The notes under the pieces were generated by a model that saw only the letters and a list, made by a program, of their open reading frames with translations, made no database searches and was not told the DNA's origin. From DASRDU01 sp035652435 (GTDB lineage Bacteria > Acidobacteriota > Blastocatellia > RBC074), in contig DASRDU010000123.1 of the NCBI GenBank assembly GCA_035652435.1, positions 1 to 64,000 of the forward strand: a DNA stretch of 64,000 nucleotides. The letters run 5' to 3'. The position numbers were made by a program, and so were the translations under genes. Shown here piece after piece: positions 7,672 through 16,430 of the stretch (its first letter is position 1; every line of letters begins with the position of its first letter).

Positions 7672-8976
7672 TCAGCCGCCCGTCTTCAGCAGCTTCTGAA
7701 TCTCGCCGATCAGGTATAACGATCCACAGGCGCAGACGAGCCCGCCGGGCGGGGTCGCCTTGAGCGCTGTGGCCAGCGCTTCCGCCACACTGTCAGTCAC
7801 CCGCACGTCCCAGCCGTGGCCGGCCACGGTTTCGGCGATGACTCGCGGGTCGGTTGCGCGCGGGTTGTCAATGTGCGTGGCAATGGCGGTCCCGGCGACC
7901 GGGAAAAGTGTTTCGGCAATTTCCAGAACCGCCTTGTCCGACATGACGCCGAAGATCAGAGTGACCGGCGCGTGACAATACTCGTCGAGGAAATCCCGCA
8001 GCACGCGCGCGCCTGCTGGATTGTGCGCGCCGTCGAGCAGGATGCGCGGGCCGTTATTCTGAATGATCAATTCGAGTCGCCCCGACCAGTCAACATTCTG
8101 AAGCCCTTCGACGACGGCCTCAGTTGAAATACGCAGGCCGCGCCGCCGCAACTGCTCGGCAATATGGATCGCGGCGCACGCATTGATCACCTGATGGCGC
8201 CCGCGCAGATTCAGCTTCACGTCATAGCCCGCCACTTCAGTCTGATAACGAAAGCGACAGGTACCGTCCTCTTCGATCACGCATTCCGCCTTTTGCGCCT
8301 CGCATTCGATCAGCGGCGCGTTCATCCGCGCGCACTTTTCAGCGATCACACCCATCGCCTCAGGCTCCTGCGGCGAGACGACTACGGGGGCCGCGGTCTT
8401 GATGATCCCGGCTTTCTCCGCGGCAATCGAAGGCAGCGTGTGCCCAAGGTATTGCTGATGATCAGCACTGACAGGGGTGATCGCGCAGACCAGCGGCTCG
8501 CAGATGTTGGTGGCATCCAGCCTGCCGCCCAGGCCCACTTCCAGCACGGCCAGATCAATTTTGTGTTCGACGAAATAGAGAAACGCAATCGCCGTCACCT
8601 GCTCAAAGAAAGTGGGCGGCGCGGGCAGCATGCCATCTGCAACGACCTGTTCGCTCGTCGCCCGCACATGAGTTGCCAGCCGCGCGAAATCTTCCGGCGT
8701 GATGTCTCGGCCTTCGACGCGGATGCGTTCAGTGATTTCGATCAGATGCGGCGAAGTGTAGAGCCCGACGCGCAGGCCCGATGCCCGCGTCATCGCCTCG
8801 ACCATCGCTGACGTTGAGCCCTTGCCGTTGGTGCCGGCGATGTGAACGGCCGGGAATTTTTTCTGCGGATCGCCGAGCGCGTGGCACAGGGCGCGGATGC
8901 TCTCAAGCTCCAGCTTCATCGCCAGCGTCTCGTGGCCGAGGCTGTAAAGGTAGTTGACGGCTTCGGTGTATTTCAT
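7672..8976 (-). CDS. folC: Bifunctional folylpolyglutamate synthase / dihydrofolate synthase
   Basis: The 434-residue Mur-ligase-family enzyme adds glutamate to dihydropteroate and to folates, using ATP, in the cytoplasm. The P-loop GTNGKGS lies at residues 48-54, followed by the usual TSPHL, the GLGGRLDATN block and LLDGAHNP in the C-terminal half. I chose the ATG at 8976, giving MKYTEAVNYLYSLGHE as in known FolC proteins; a TTG three codons upstream is possible. It is convergent with the ABC operon. The neighbouring beta-helix gene ends 17 bases upstream, so the two may be co-transcribed. Confidence 0.93.
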   Translation of the reverse strand: MKYTEAVNYLYSLGHETLAMKLELESIRALCHALGDPQKKFPAVHIAGTNGKGSTSAMVEAMTRASGLRVGLYTSPHLIEITERIRVEGRDITPEDFARLATHVRATSEQVVADGMLPAPPTFFEQVTAIAFLYFVEHKIDLAVLEVGLGGRLDATNICEPLVCAITPVSADHQQYLGHTLPSIAAEKAGIIKTAAPVVVSPQEPEAMGVIAEKCARMNAPLIECEAQKAECVIEEDGTCRFRYQTEVAGYDVKLNLRGRHQVINACAAIHIAEQLRRRGLRISTEAVVEGLQNVDWSGRLELIIQNNGPRILLDGAHNPAGARVLRDFLDEYCHAPVTLIFGVMSDKAVLEIAETLFPVAGTAIATHIDNPRATDPRVIAETVAGHGWDVRVTDSVAEALATALKATPPGGLVCACGSLYLIGEIQKLLKTGG

Positions 8977-8992
8977 CAAAAACAAAACTCTC

Positions 8993-10954
8993 TTACCGGG
9001 TCTGCACGAGCGCCCACCCGGTCGCGGCCCGCCCCGTGCGCTTCACATATAAATTCCCGTTCGCCGTGTCGCGCCAGGTCGAACCCGGGGCGGCTGTGGC
9101 CACCCCTTCCGGCGACCCGCTACCTTGAAGGTCGTAAAGTCCGCCAGGCGCGCCGCCCCCGTGAATAAATGGCGCGGCGAGGCTCCAGACGTCGTTATCA
9201 ATGGTCGAGCGCACCGCGTCCACCGCGGCGCCGTGGACGCTGATCCCACACTTCCTGACATTCGTAACGACGTTGGCCGAGAGCGTGACATTCTTCGAGT
9301 CACGAACCACAATCCCGGCCTCGGCGTGCGGAAGGTTCTCTCCGTCGCAGATGTTGCCGGCGACCGCGACATGGTTTGAGTCCGCTACGACGATTCCTCC
9401 GAGCCTGACTGATTCGATGGCATTGACCCACGTGGAAGCGACAACCATATTTTGTCCGACGGTTACATTTTCGACCCCCCCGACCCAGATGCCGCAGGCG
9501 CCGGATTTGTGGAGGCGATTCTGCGCGACGATGGAATGCCCCTCGCCGGGCGTGCCGCTCAGGGTGATGCCCATATCCTGTCCCCACAGGATCTGATTGC
9601 CGATGATCATGGCTTCATTTCCGAAGACGCTGATCTGGTCGCTCCAGGCCCGCTTGAGCGTGTTGTACAGAATCCTGATGTTGCGTCCGCCACGTTCGAT
9701 GTGAATCGGGTAATTGGGTTTCGGAATGAATTCATACGGGGTGCCATTCGCCGGGGTGGCTTCTTTCCCATTCAGGTCAAACCACCTTCCGGCGTAAAGG
9801 CCCACGCTCGTCGCATTCACCTGATCCGTGAATCCAAGCAGCACCGCGTAAAGAGTATATGCGGCACCGGCGGGCGGGGGCGGGAGCGGCTGGCGTGTGG
9901 CGTCATCGAGCCACTCTTCGACGCGCAGCTGAGTGCTGCCGACAATCGCCGAGATGACCGCGAAGCCTTTGTACCCGGGCGCCGTCGCGCGAATGATCTC
10001 ACCAATAATAATGCCGTCCTTATTGAATGAGGCTGACGTGTCGGTCAGCGAGAGCTTTGTCGCCGCAGTCACGCGCCCCGTCCGGCGCGTCGGCAGCGCG
10101 CGGAAGTACATATACTGTTTGACGCCGCGAGACAGAAAGCTGGCCGCCGTGTCAGTGAGCCCGCCGCCCGTATACCTGACGGTTGCGCCGCCGCCCGAAA
10201 ACGCCGCCGGGAGCGTATACCAGCCGAAATCGAAGTAGTTATTTTCAATGGTGATGTTCTGTGTCAGATTCGTACTGGCGTCCTGCCCGGTCGCCACGAT
10301 GATCCCGTCAGAACACCAGAGGAAGCGGCAGCGCGAAATGGAGATGTCTTCAAACCCCTCATTGAACTGGATGGCCCGCCCGGCCCCACTGCCGAAGTTA
10401 TCGAACGTGCATTGATCGAAGCTCACCCCACGGCCCTGTGTGAACAGCGCGGCGTTGTTGAATCGGTGGAACGCACAGCGATGAATGGTGACCGCTTCCG
10501 TCAGCACCCCGGCGACCGCGAGCGTCTCCTGGCACCTGAAGCCCCCGTCGAGCGTCAGGTCGTGAATCTCGAAGTGACCGGCCAGAATGGGGGGGCTGAA
10601 TGAAGATTGCACCAGATACCGGCAGGCCGGGCCGGCGATCACGCGGGTAGTTTCCCGCGAACTGCCGCGCAGAATGATGTCCGGCGATGAAATGATGATG
10701 CCGTTCGGCTGGTTGATCTGGTACGTGCCCGGGGGAAAGTAAACGACGCCGCCATTCGGCAGCGACCTGATCGCGGCCTGAATCGCCGGAGCGTCATCCG
10801 CCGCCCCGTCGCCTCTCGCCCCGAAGTCCCTGACGCTGGCGACTGAATAAGTGCCGCGCAGCGTCCCGTCCTCGCGGTGTGAAACCTGGAGGAAATCGTT
10901 GAGCAGCGCGCCCCAGTTATCCGCATCGCCACCCGGGTTTGGCAATCGCGCCAT
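8993..10954 (-). CDS. Right-handed beta-helix protein with pectate-lyase-like fold
   Basis: The 653-residue protein opens with MARLPNPGGDADNWGALLND, then FGARGDGAADDAPAIQAAI and GVVYFPPGTYQI, the start of the pectate-lyase-3 / tailspike-like beta-helix. Parallel-helix turns rich in Asn and Val run through most of it (ITIENNYF, VTVGQNMVV, VTLSANVVT), interrupted by an insertion near residues 240-400. The C-terminus has a trimmer-like GSTWRDTANGNLYVK motif seen at the ends of structural or tail-fibre-like proteins. No signal peptide is visible. The N-terminal module resembles those on phage or contractile-tail fibres, so either a polysaccharide-acting enzyme or an adhesin is possible. Confidence 0.7.
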   Translation of the reverse strand: MARLPNPGGDADNWGALLNDFLQVSHREDGTLRGTYSVASVRDFGARGDGAADDAPAIQAAIRSLPNGGVVYFPPGTYQINQPNGIIISSPDIILRGSSRETTRVIAGPACRYLVQSSFSPPILAGHFEIHDLTLDGGFRCQETLAVAGVLTEAVTIHRCAFHRFNNAALFTQGRGVSFDQCTFDNFGSGAGRAIQFNEGFEDISISRCRFLWCSDGIIVATGQDASTNLTQNITIENNYFDFGWYTLPAAFSGGGATVRYTGGGLTDTAASFLSRGVKQYMYFRALPTRRTGRVTAATKLSLTDTSASFNKDGIIIGEIIRATAPGYKGFAVISAIVGSTQLRVEEWLDDATRQPLPPPPAGAAYTLYAVLLGFTDQVNATSVGLYAGRWFDLNGKEATPANGTPYEFIPKPNYPIHIERGGRNIRILYNTLKRAWSDQISVFGNEAMIIGNQILWGQDMGITLSGTPGEGHSIVAQNRLHKSGACGIWVGGVENVTVGQNMVVASTWVNAIESVRLGGIVVADSNHVAVAGNICDGENLPHAEAGIVVRDSKNVTLSANVVTNVRKCGISVHGAAVDAVRSTIDNDVWSLAAPFIHGGGAPGGLYDLQGSGSPEGVATAAPGSTWRDTANGNLYVKRTGRAATGWALVQTR

Positions 10955-11131
10955 ATCAGGTCTGTCTCCTGTAAATCAAAGGCAGCCCTGATTGACCGCC
11001 GGCGTTAATTGAAATCGCGGAGCGCCTGGGAGCGCGAGCGTCCCGCTCGCCAGGCTTGAGTTCAGGGCCACCTGGAATTCGCCTGGGCTCTTTTCGGTGA
11101 TTAAGCAAGCGGGACGCTCGCGCTCCCAGGT
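10955..11131. other. Gene-free spacer upstream of the beta-helix gene
   Basis: This stretch, together with the small frame after uvrA, separates two minus-strand genes. It contains the inverted repeat at 11025-11130. I see no clear promoter for the beta-helix gene in it, although GGAGACAGACC precedes that gene's start codon. Confidence 0.5.
11025..11130. repeat. Long-loop inverted repeat
   Basis: Arms of 25 bases, 11025-11049 and 11106-11130, match with one mismatch. They consist of CCTGGGAGCGCGAGCGTCCC followed by GCTCG or GCTTG. The loop is 56 bases. The sequence has the look of a dispersed intergenic palindrome family rather than a terminator. Confidence 0.75.
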
Positions 11132-11338
11132 TCATGCGCCTTCATTCCAGGGTTCTGAATGATGCACACGCTTCGTGTAATTACCCCGCCCATAGCCGCC
11201 CATACCATAGCCAGTCCGTGCGGACGATTGTCTGACACCAGCCACATTACCCCGACGCAATTGAGGGAATCCCATCGGCACGAGCGGCTGAACACACCAC
11301 TTCAAAAAAGCGCGACGAGTCAGGGCAGGGAAATTCAT
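11132..11338 (-). CDS. Small Tat-signal-like protein coupled to uvrA (doubtful)
   Basis: The frame overlaps the uvrA stop codon as ATGA and would encode 68 residues. It starts MNFPALTRRAFLKW, where RRAFLK resembles a twin-arginine signal, but no long hydrophobic core follows. The C-terminal half has GYGMGGYGRGNY, a glycine/tyrosine pattern seen at the ends of small exported acidobacterial proteins. It may be a decayed or truncated exported protein whose translation is coupled to uvrA, or a chance frame. Confidence 0.3.
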   Translation of the reverse strand: MNFPALTRRAFLKWCVQPLVPMGFPQLRRGNVAGVRQSSARTGYGMGGYGRGNYTKRVHHSEPWNEGA

Positions 11339-14169
11339 TTCAGATTTCCGTTCAGCGCGGCCCGCAGCGCGCGGCCCGTGAATGATTTTTTGTTGCGCAC
11401 GACCGCTTCGGGCGTGCCTTCGGCGACGATGCGCCCGCCGCCCTCGCCGCCTTCGGGCCCGAGGTCAATGATCCAGTCGGCGGATTTCATCACGTCCAGA
11501 TTGTGTTCGATGACGATGACCGTGTTGCCCAGACTGACCAGCCGCTGCAGCACGTCGAGCAGCTTGCGCACGTCTTCAAAGTGCAGGCCCGTAGTCGGCT
11601 CGTCGAGGATGTAAACCGTGCGACCGGTGGCACGGCGCGACAGCTCCTTTGAGAGCTTGATGCGCTGCGCCTCGCCGCCCGAGAGCGTCGTCGCCGACTG
11701 CCCGAGCTTCAGATACCCGAGCCCGACTTCGCTGAGCGTCTGTAATTTAGCTTTGATCTGCGGGTGGTTTTCGAGCAGTTCGAGCGCGTCTTCAACCGTC
11801 GTGTCGAGCAGCTGCGCGATGTTCCGGCCCTGATACCGCACGTCGAGCGTTTCGCGGTTGTAACGCTGACCGCGGCAGACTTCGCACGTGACGTAAACGT
11901 CGGGCAGGAAGTTCATCTCGATGCGCTTGAGCCCGTCGCCCTGGCACGCCTCGCACCGCCCGCCCTTGACGTTGAATGAGAAGCGCCCCGGCTTGTAACC
12001 GCGCTCGCGGCTCTCGGGCAGCATCGCGTACAGCTCGCGGATCGGCGTAAAGAGCCCCGTATAGGTGGCCGGGTTCGAGCGCGGCGTCCGCCCGATTGGC
12101 GACTGGTCAATCTCGATGATCTTGTCTATGTGTTCCAGCCCTTCGATGGTTTTGTGCGCGCCAGGTTCGGCGAGGCTGCGATAAATTTTGCGGGCGAGCG
12201 CGCGGTACAGAATGTCTTCGACCAACGTTGATTTGCCCGATCCGGAAACGCCGGTCACGACCGTGAACAGGCCGAGCGGGAAGGTGACGTCAATATTTTT
12301 GAGGTTGTGTTCACTCGCTCCGCGCACGACGAGCGCCTTGCCGTTGGGCGAGCGGCGCTCGTGCGGGAGCGTGACGGCCAGCTCGCCGGAGATGTATTTG
12401 CCCGTCAGTGAGGCGTCGGCTCTGGCGATGTCGTCGGGCGTGCCCGCCGCGATCAGTTCGCCTCCATGACTGCCCGCCCGGGGGCCCAGGTCAACGACGT
12501 AATCGGCGCGGCGGATCGTCTCCTCGTCGTGTTCAACGACCAGCACCGTGTTGCCCAGATCGCGCAGTCTCGCCAGCGTGTCGAGCAGCTGCTGATTGTC
12601 GCGCGGGTGCAGCCCGATTGAAGGCTCATCGAGGACGTACAGCACGCCGCGCAGTTGCGAGCCGATCTGCGTGGCCAGCCGGATGCGCTGGCTCTCGCCG
12701 CCCGAGAGCGACGCCGACGGGCGGTCAAGCGTCAGGTACCCGAGGCCGACCGCCTTCAGGAACCCGAGCCGGTCGCGAATCTCCTTCAGAATGCGACCGG
12801 CAATGGTCTCCTCGCGCTGATTGAGTTTGATCTTCTCAAAAGCGGCGCCGGCGTCCGTAATCGGCAGCCTCGTGTATTCCGCAATCGAGAGCCCGTTGAC
12901 CCGCACGGCGAGCGATTCGGGTTGCAGCCGCTGCCCCTGGCAGGCGCGGCAGGTGATCGGCGAAATCAGCGCCTCGAAGGCCGCGCGCTGGCGGCTGCCG
13001 CCTTCCTCGTCTTCTTCTTCATAAGTTTTCAGCGTGTCCACCAGAAACGCCGTCGCGCCCTTCCACTCGCTCCTGTATTTATACTCGCCGTAACGGAACT
13101 CGATCTGATCCTTGAGCCCGAAGAAGAAAGCGTCCTTCGCCTTCTTCGGCAGGTCGGCAAAGGTTGTACTGGCGTCAGCGCCGAAATGCCGCGCCACGGC
13201 GTTCAATGCCTCGCGCAGGTACGAATCGGTGTTCTTGTCGGCGTCACCGACGAAGGACAGTTTGCCGATCGGAGTGTGTTCATCGAGTACCAGCTTCCGC
13301 GGGTCAATTTCGAGCTTCGTGCCAATGCCGTGGCACTCCTTGCAGGCCCCATAGGAGCTGTTGAAGGAAAAGGAGCGCGGTTCGAGTTGCGGGATCGAGA
13401 TGTTGCAATAGACGCACGCCATCCGCTCCGAATACATCCGCTCTTCGCCGTCAACGATCGAGATCACGACCACGCCGTCGGTCAGTCTGGTCGCGGTCCT
13501 GACCGATTCTTCCAGCCGCTGCGCGATGCCGCCTTTGATCAGCAGGCGGTCAACCACGACTTCGATGGTGTGATTCTTCCGCTTGTCGAGCGTGATCTCT
13601 TCGTCGAGCGAGCGCATCTCGCCGTCAATTCTGACGCGCGTGAAGCCGCTCTTCTGCAACTTTTCGAGTTCCTTTTTGAACTCGCCCTTGCGGCCCCGGA
13701 CAATCGGCGCAAGGATCATCACGCGCTCGCCTTCGGGCAGCTCCCTGACGCTCTGAATGATCTGCTCGGTTGACTGCCGCGAGACGGGGCGGCCGCAGTT
13801 GTGGCAGTGCGGCTGGCCGATGGAAGAGAAGAGCAGGCGCAGGTAGTCGTACACTTCGGTGACCGTGCCGACGGTCGAGCGCGGGCTGCGGCTGGTGGTC
13901 TTCTGCTCGATCGAGATCGCGGGCGAAAGGCCTTCGACCGCATCCACGTCGGGCTTTTCGAGCTGGTCCAGAAACTGCCGCGCGTAAGCCGAGAGCGATT
14001 CGACGTAGCGGCGCTGGCCTTCGGCGTAGATCGTGTCGAAGGCGAGCGACGATTTGCCCGAACCGCTCAGTCCGGTGATGACGGTCAGCCGGTTGCGCGG
14101 GATTTCGACGTTGATGTTTTTGAGGTTGTGCTGGCGCGCGCCGCGCACCGTGATTTTGTTAATAGACAT
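11335..14169 (-). CDS. uvrA: Excinuclease ABC subunit A
   Basis: UvrA is the damage-recognition ATPase of nucleotide excision repair; it forms a dimer that loads UvrB. The ATG at 14169 gives 944 residues, the normal size, starting MSINKITVRGARQHNLKN. Longer frames upstream have no family similarity. Both ATPase halves are intact: Walker A GLSGSGKSS and GVSGSGKST, two LSGGE signatures, and LDEPSIGLH and LDEPTTGLH. Zinc modules are visible as CVYC...CKEC and CEAC...CEVC. No obvious Shine-Dalgarno or LexA box lies before the start. The Uma2-like gene is divergent. Confidence 0.97.
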   Translation of the reverse strand: MSINKITVRGARQHNLKNINVEIPRNRLTVITGLSGSGKSSLAFDTIYAEGQRRYVESLSAYARQFLDQLEKPDVDAVEGLSPAISIEQKTTSRSPRSTVGTVTEVYDYLRLLFSSIGQPHCHNCGRPVSRQSTEQIIQSVRELPEGERVMILAPIVRGRKGEFKKELEKLQKSGFTRVRIDGEMRSLDEEITLDKRKNHTIEVVVDRLLIKGGIAQRLEESVRTATRLTDGVVVISIVDGEERMYSERMACVYCNISIPQLEPRSFSFNSSYGACKECHGIGTKLEIDPRKLVLDEHTPIGKLSFVGDADKNTDSYLREALNAVARHFGADASTTFADLPKKAKDAFFFGLKDQIEFRYGEYKYRSEWKGATAFLVDTLKTYEEEDEEGGSRQRAAFEALISPITCRACQGQRLQPESLAVRVNGLSIAEYTRLPITDAGAAFEKIKLNQREETIAGRILKEIRDRLGFLKAVGLGYLTLDRPSASLSGGESQRIRLATQIGSQLRGVLYVLDEPSIGLHPRDNQQLLDTLARLRDLGNTVLVVEHDEETIRRADYVVDLGPRAGSHGGELIAAGTPDDIARADASLTGKYISGELAVTLPHERRSPNGKALVVRGASEHNLKNIDVTFPLGLFTVVTGVSGSGKSTLVEDILYRALARKIYRSLAEPGAHKTIEGLEHIDKIIEIDQSPIGRTPRSNPATYTGLFTPIRELYAMLPESRERGYKPGRFSFNVKGGRCEACQGDGLKRIEMNFLPDVYVTCEVCRGQRYNRETLDVRYQGRNIAQLLDTTVEDALELLENHPQIKAKLQTLSEVGLGYLKLGQSATTLSGGEAQRIKLSKELSRRATGRTVYILDEPTTGLHFEDVRKLLDVLQRLVSLGNTVIVIEHNLDVMKSADWIIDLGPEGGEGGGRIVAEGTPEAVVRNKKSFTGRALRAALNGNLK

Positions 14170-14262
14170 ACAGGGCACTACAGACAATTTTTGTTCTGAT
14201 AAACGAAACGAGAATTCTAGCGGAGAGGCGGGGGCGGGACAAGCAGCGCCGCGGATGATTTC

Positions 14263-14292
14263 TTGTCCGCTCAGGGCCGGGTGAAATAGAAT
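14263..14292 (+). promoter_or_regulatory. Candidate promoter of the Uma2-like gene
   Basis: TTGTCC (14263-14268) and TAGAAT (14287-14292) are 18 bases apart. The start codon follows 37 bases later with AGGGG in between. This sits in the spacer divergent from uvrA. Confidence 0.4.
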
Positions 14293-14328
14293 GCCGGACA
14301 GTTCAGATTTTTTACAGGGGATTACACT

Positions 14329-14856
14329 ATGGAAGCCGTCACCGAAGTTACTCCCGACCCGGAAAAAAACTACGAAATCGTCAACGGTCAGCCGGAGGAG
14401 AAGGAGATGCCCGGAGCCATACATGGAGGTGTCTGTGGACGACTTGTTCTCAGGTCAGGCAGTTTTGTTGAAGCGAACAAGCTGGGGGGAATGTATGTAG
14501 AGACCGGTTTTCAGATTGGCAGGAACGAGCGTATCCCCGATCTCGCCTTCATCTCTGCTGATCGGCTGCCTGCCGAAGAGCCTGAAGGCAAGTGGCTGAT
14601 CGTGCCCGACCTCGCTGTTGAAATCATCTCGCCCAATGACCTTTACGTGAAGGTCACCGCCAAAGTCGGCGAGTATCTGAACGCCGGGGTGAAGCAGGTC
14701 TGGCTGGTCGCCCCCGAAGACCGCACCATCACGATCTATCGTTCCATCACTGACATCATCGCCTTCCCGGGCGATGGCGAGCTTGTGTGTGAGGATTTAT
14801 TTCCCGGCTTCCGCTGCCCGCTCGGCGACATCCTGAGAATCCGTCAGAGCAGTTGA
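14329..14856 (+). CDS. Uma2-family (DUF820) putative endonuclease
   Basis: The 175-residue protein has the Uma2 pattern: a short N-terminal EIVNGQ turn, then PDLAFISADR, PDLAVEIISPND with the conserved PD and E, and Lys in a following helix before GVKQVWLVAPEDRTITIY. This is a PD-(D/E)xK restriction-endonuclease-like fold. The family is very abundant in cyanobacteria and environmental bacteria and has no established biological role. AGGGG precedes the ATG. It is followed by a degenerate kinase fragment and is not part of a recognisable restriction system. Confidence 0.85.
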   Translation: MEAVTEVTPDPEKNYEIVNGQPEEKEMPGAIHGGVCGRLVLRSGSFVEANKLGGMYVETGFQIGRNERIPDLAFISADRLPAEEPEGKWLIVPDLAVEIISPNDLYVKVTAKVGEYLNAGVKQVWLVAPEDRTITIYRSITDIIAFPGDGELVCEDLFPGFRCPLGDILRIRQSS

Positions 14857-14895
14857 TTCTTTCGGCGCGTACTCACCACGAGCGAGGAAAACCCG

Positions 14896-15052
14896 ATGAA
14901 CATTGCCCCGTTCGCGCTTCGACCACCACGACGTCATCGCCCCGATTGGCGCAGGTGGGATGGGGAAGGTTTACCACGCGTGCATCGTTTCGGCGCCCAA
15001 TCATCCGAACATCGTCACCATTTTCGAGAATCAAGGAGCCAATCATGAATAA
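14896..15052 (+). pseudogene. Remnant of a PknB-type serine/threonine protein kinase N-terminus
   Basis: An ATG at 14896, with GAGGAAA before it, opens as MNIAP. Restoring two bases after the CCG codon brings in the frame starting near 14912, which reads SRFDHHDVIAPIGAGGMGKV then YHA. That is the kinase glycine loop. It jumps directly to PNHPNIVTIFE, the segment after helix C in intact kinases, and stops at 15050. So a small frameshift and loss of about 35 codons, including the catalytic Lys, are visible and the rest of the kinase is gone. The ribosome site and start of the following amidohydrolase lie at its end. Confidence 0.7.
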
Positions 15053-16403
15053 ACGTACCGGTATGTGCTGTTTCCTTCTGGTGGTTTTCCTGACGGGATT
15101 GACTGCTGCACAATCACAGTCTGCCCCGGTTACGGCGATCAAAGCCGGCCGGCTGATTGACCCGGAGACCGGGACGGTGGCCACTAACCAGGTGATCCTC
15201 GTCGAGGGCGAGAGGATCAGGGCGGTCAGCGCGAACCTGGCCATCCCCGCCGGGGCGACGGTCATTGATCTCACAAAACTCACGGTGCTGCCCGGTCTCG
15301 TGGACGCGCACACGCACATGGCGATGACTTACAAGGAGCAGCCCGAGAACAACTATTACTACCTGACCTATGTGATGGATTCGACGGCGCTGCGCGCGAT
15401 TCAGGCCGCGTCCAACGGCATTCAGTTGCTCAACTCGGGCTTCACCATCATTCGTGATGTGGGCAACAACGGGCTTTATGCCGATGTGGCCTTGCGCCAG
15501 GCCATCGAGCAGGGCTGGTTGCCGGGGCCGACCGTCATCCCGTCGGGCATCATCATCGGCAGCACGGGCGGGCAGTTGTGGCCGACGCCGGAGATGTACA
15601 AGTATCACCAGATCATCTTCCCGGAATACCTCGACGCCAACAGCCACGACGAGATCGTGCGCGCCGTCCGCGAGAACATGCTCTTCGGCGCGCGGACGAT
15701 CAAGCTCTGCATTGACTGCAAGCCGTGGGGCTACTCGGTCGAGGACATCAAACTGGCGATCAGCGAGGCGGCGAAGGGCGGCTGCAAAGTCGAAGGCCAC
15801 GTGCAGACCCCGGAGGGCGCGCAGCGCGCCATTGACGCGGGCATCCACATCATCGCTCACGGCAACGCGCTCACGCCCGAACACCACCGCCAGATGGCCG
15901 AGAAAGGCATCTTCCTCGCGGGCACCGACACGCCCTTCACCAGGTATCGCGGCAGCGAAGCGGCCTTCAGGCAGACCGTGGCCAGACTGCGCGATGCCTG
16001 GGAGAAGAAGGTTCCGCTGACCTTCTCGACCGACTTCGATTACTGGAACGAGCGGATGAAGGACGAGCAGACCGGCGAATGGCTGAGCCGCGGCGACCTG
16101 ACGATTGCCTTTCTGGAAACCTGGAAGGCGGCCCGGATACCCGCCGCCGACATCCTGCGCGCGCTCACGATCAACGGCTACAAGGCCGCCGACATCATCA
16201 GGGAGCGCGGCCCCATCAGGCCGGGTTGCTTCGCCGACCTGATCGCCGTCGTGGGCGATCCGCTCACTGAGATTGATGCGTTGCGCAGTGTGCAGTTCGT
16301 GATGAAGAACGGCGCGGTCTTCAAAAAGGACGGGGTGATGATGCCGGAAAAGCTTTTCCATCCCGGCCCGGTCAGGCTGCCCAGTGGCAGATATACCCGC
16401 TGA
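15045..16403 (+). CDS. Exported amidohydrolase (imidazolonepropionase/prolidase-like)
   Basis: The ATG at 15045, preceded by AAGGAGCC, gives 452 residues with a cleavable signal peptide (to about residue 23, AAQSQS). The metal-dependent hydrolase fold is shown by VDAHTHM (His89, His91), the later EGHVQTPEGAQ and IIAHG blocks, and STDFDYW near the end of the barrel carrying the metal-binding Asp. The final segment ERGPIRPGCFADLIAVVGDP is the typical amidohydrolase closing sheet. Homologues act on cyclic amides or dipeptides such as X-Pro; the substrate is not evident. No partner genes flank it, only a kinase remnant and a repeat. Confidence 0.85.
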   Translation: MNKRTGMCCFLLVVFLTGLTAAQSQSAPVTAIKAGRLIDPETGTVATNQVILVEGERIRAVSANLAIPAGATVIDLTKLTVLPGLVDAHTHMAMTYKEQPENNYYYLTYVMDSTALRAIQAASNGIQLLNSGFTIIRDVGNNGLYADVALRQAIEQGWLPGPTVIPSGIIIGSTGGQLWPTPEMYKYHQIIFPEYLDANSHDEIVRAVRENMLFGARTIKLCIDCKPWGYSVEDIKLAISEAAKGGCKVEGHVQTPEGAQRAIDAGIHIIAHGNALTPEHHRQMAEKGIFLAGTDTPFTRYRGSEAAFRQTVARLRDAWEKKVPLTFSTDFDYWNERMKDEQTGEWLSRGDLTIAFLETWKAARIPAADILRALTINGYKAADIIRERGPIRPGCFADLIAVVGDPLTEIDALRSVQFVMKNGAVFKKDGVMMPEKLFHPGPVRLPSGRYTR

Positions 16404-16430
16404 TGTGGCGTGTCATTCCACATCTTGTCG

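Noticed and set aside
12655..13773. A 372-codon open frame on the plus strand inside uvrA
   Set aside because: Antisense to a conserved repair gene, with biased composition and no recognisable motif.
14170..14230. Possible LexA/SOS box before uvrA (GAACAAAAATTGTC-like bases)
   Set aside because: The halves do not match any known LexA consensus well and no symmetrical copy is present.
14170..14424. N-terminal extension of UvrA
   Set aside because: The extra 85 residues show no family similarity, and the frame would overlap the start of the divergent Uma2-like gene. The ATG at 14169 gives the usual length.
15114..16361. A 415-codon open frame on the minus strand
   Set aside because: Antisense to the amidohydrolase, whose catalytic motifs are clear; the reverse frame has no domain.
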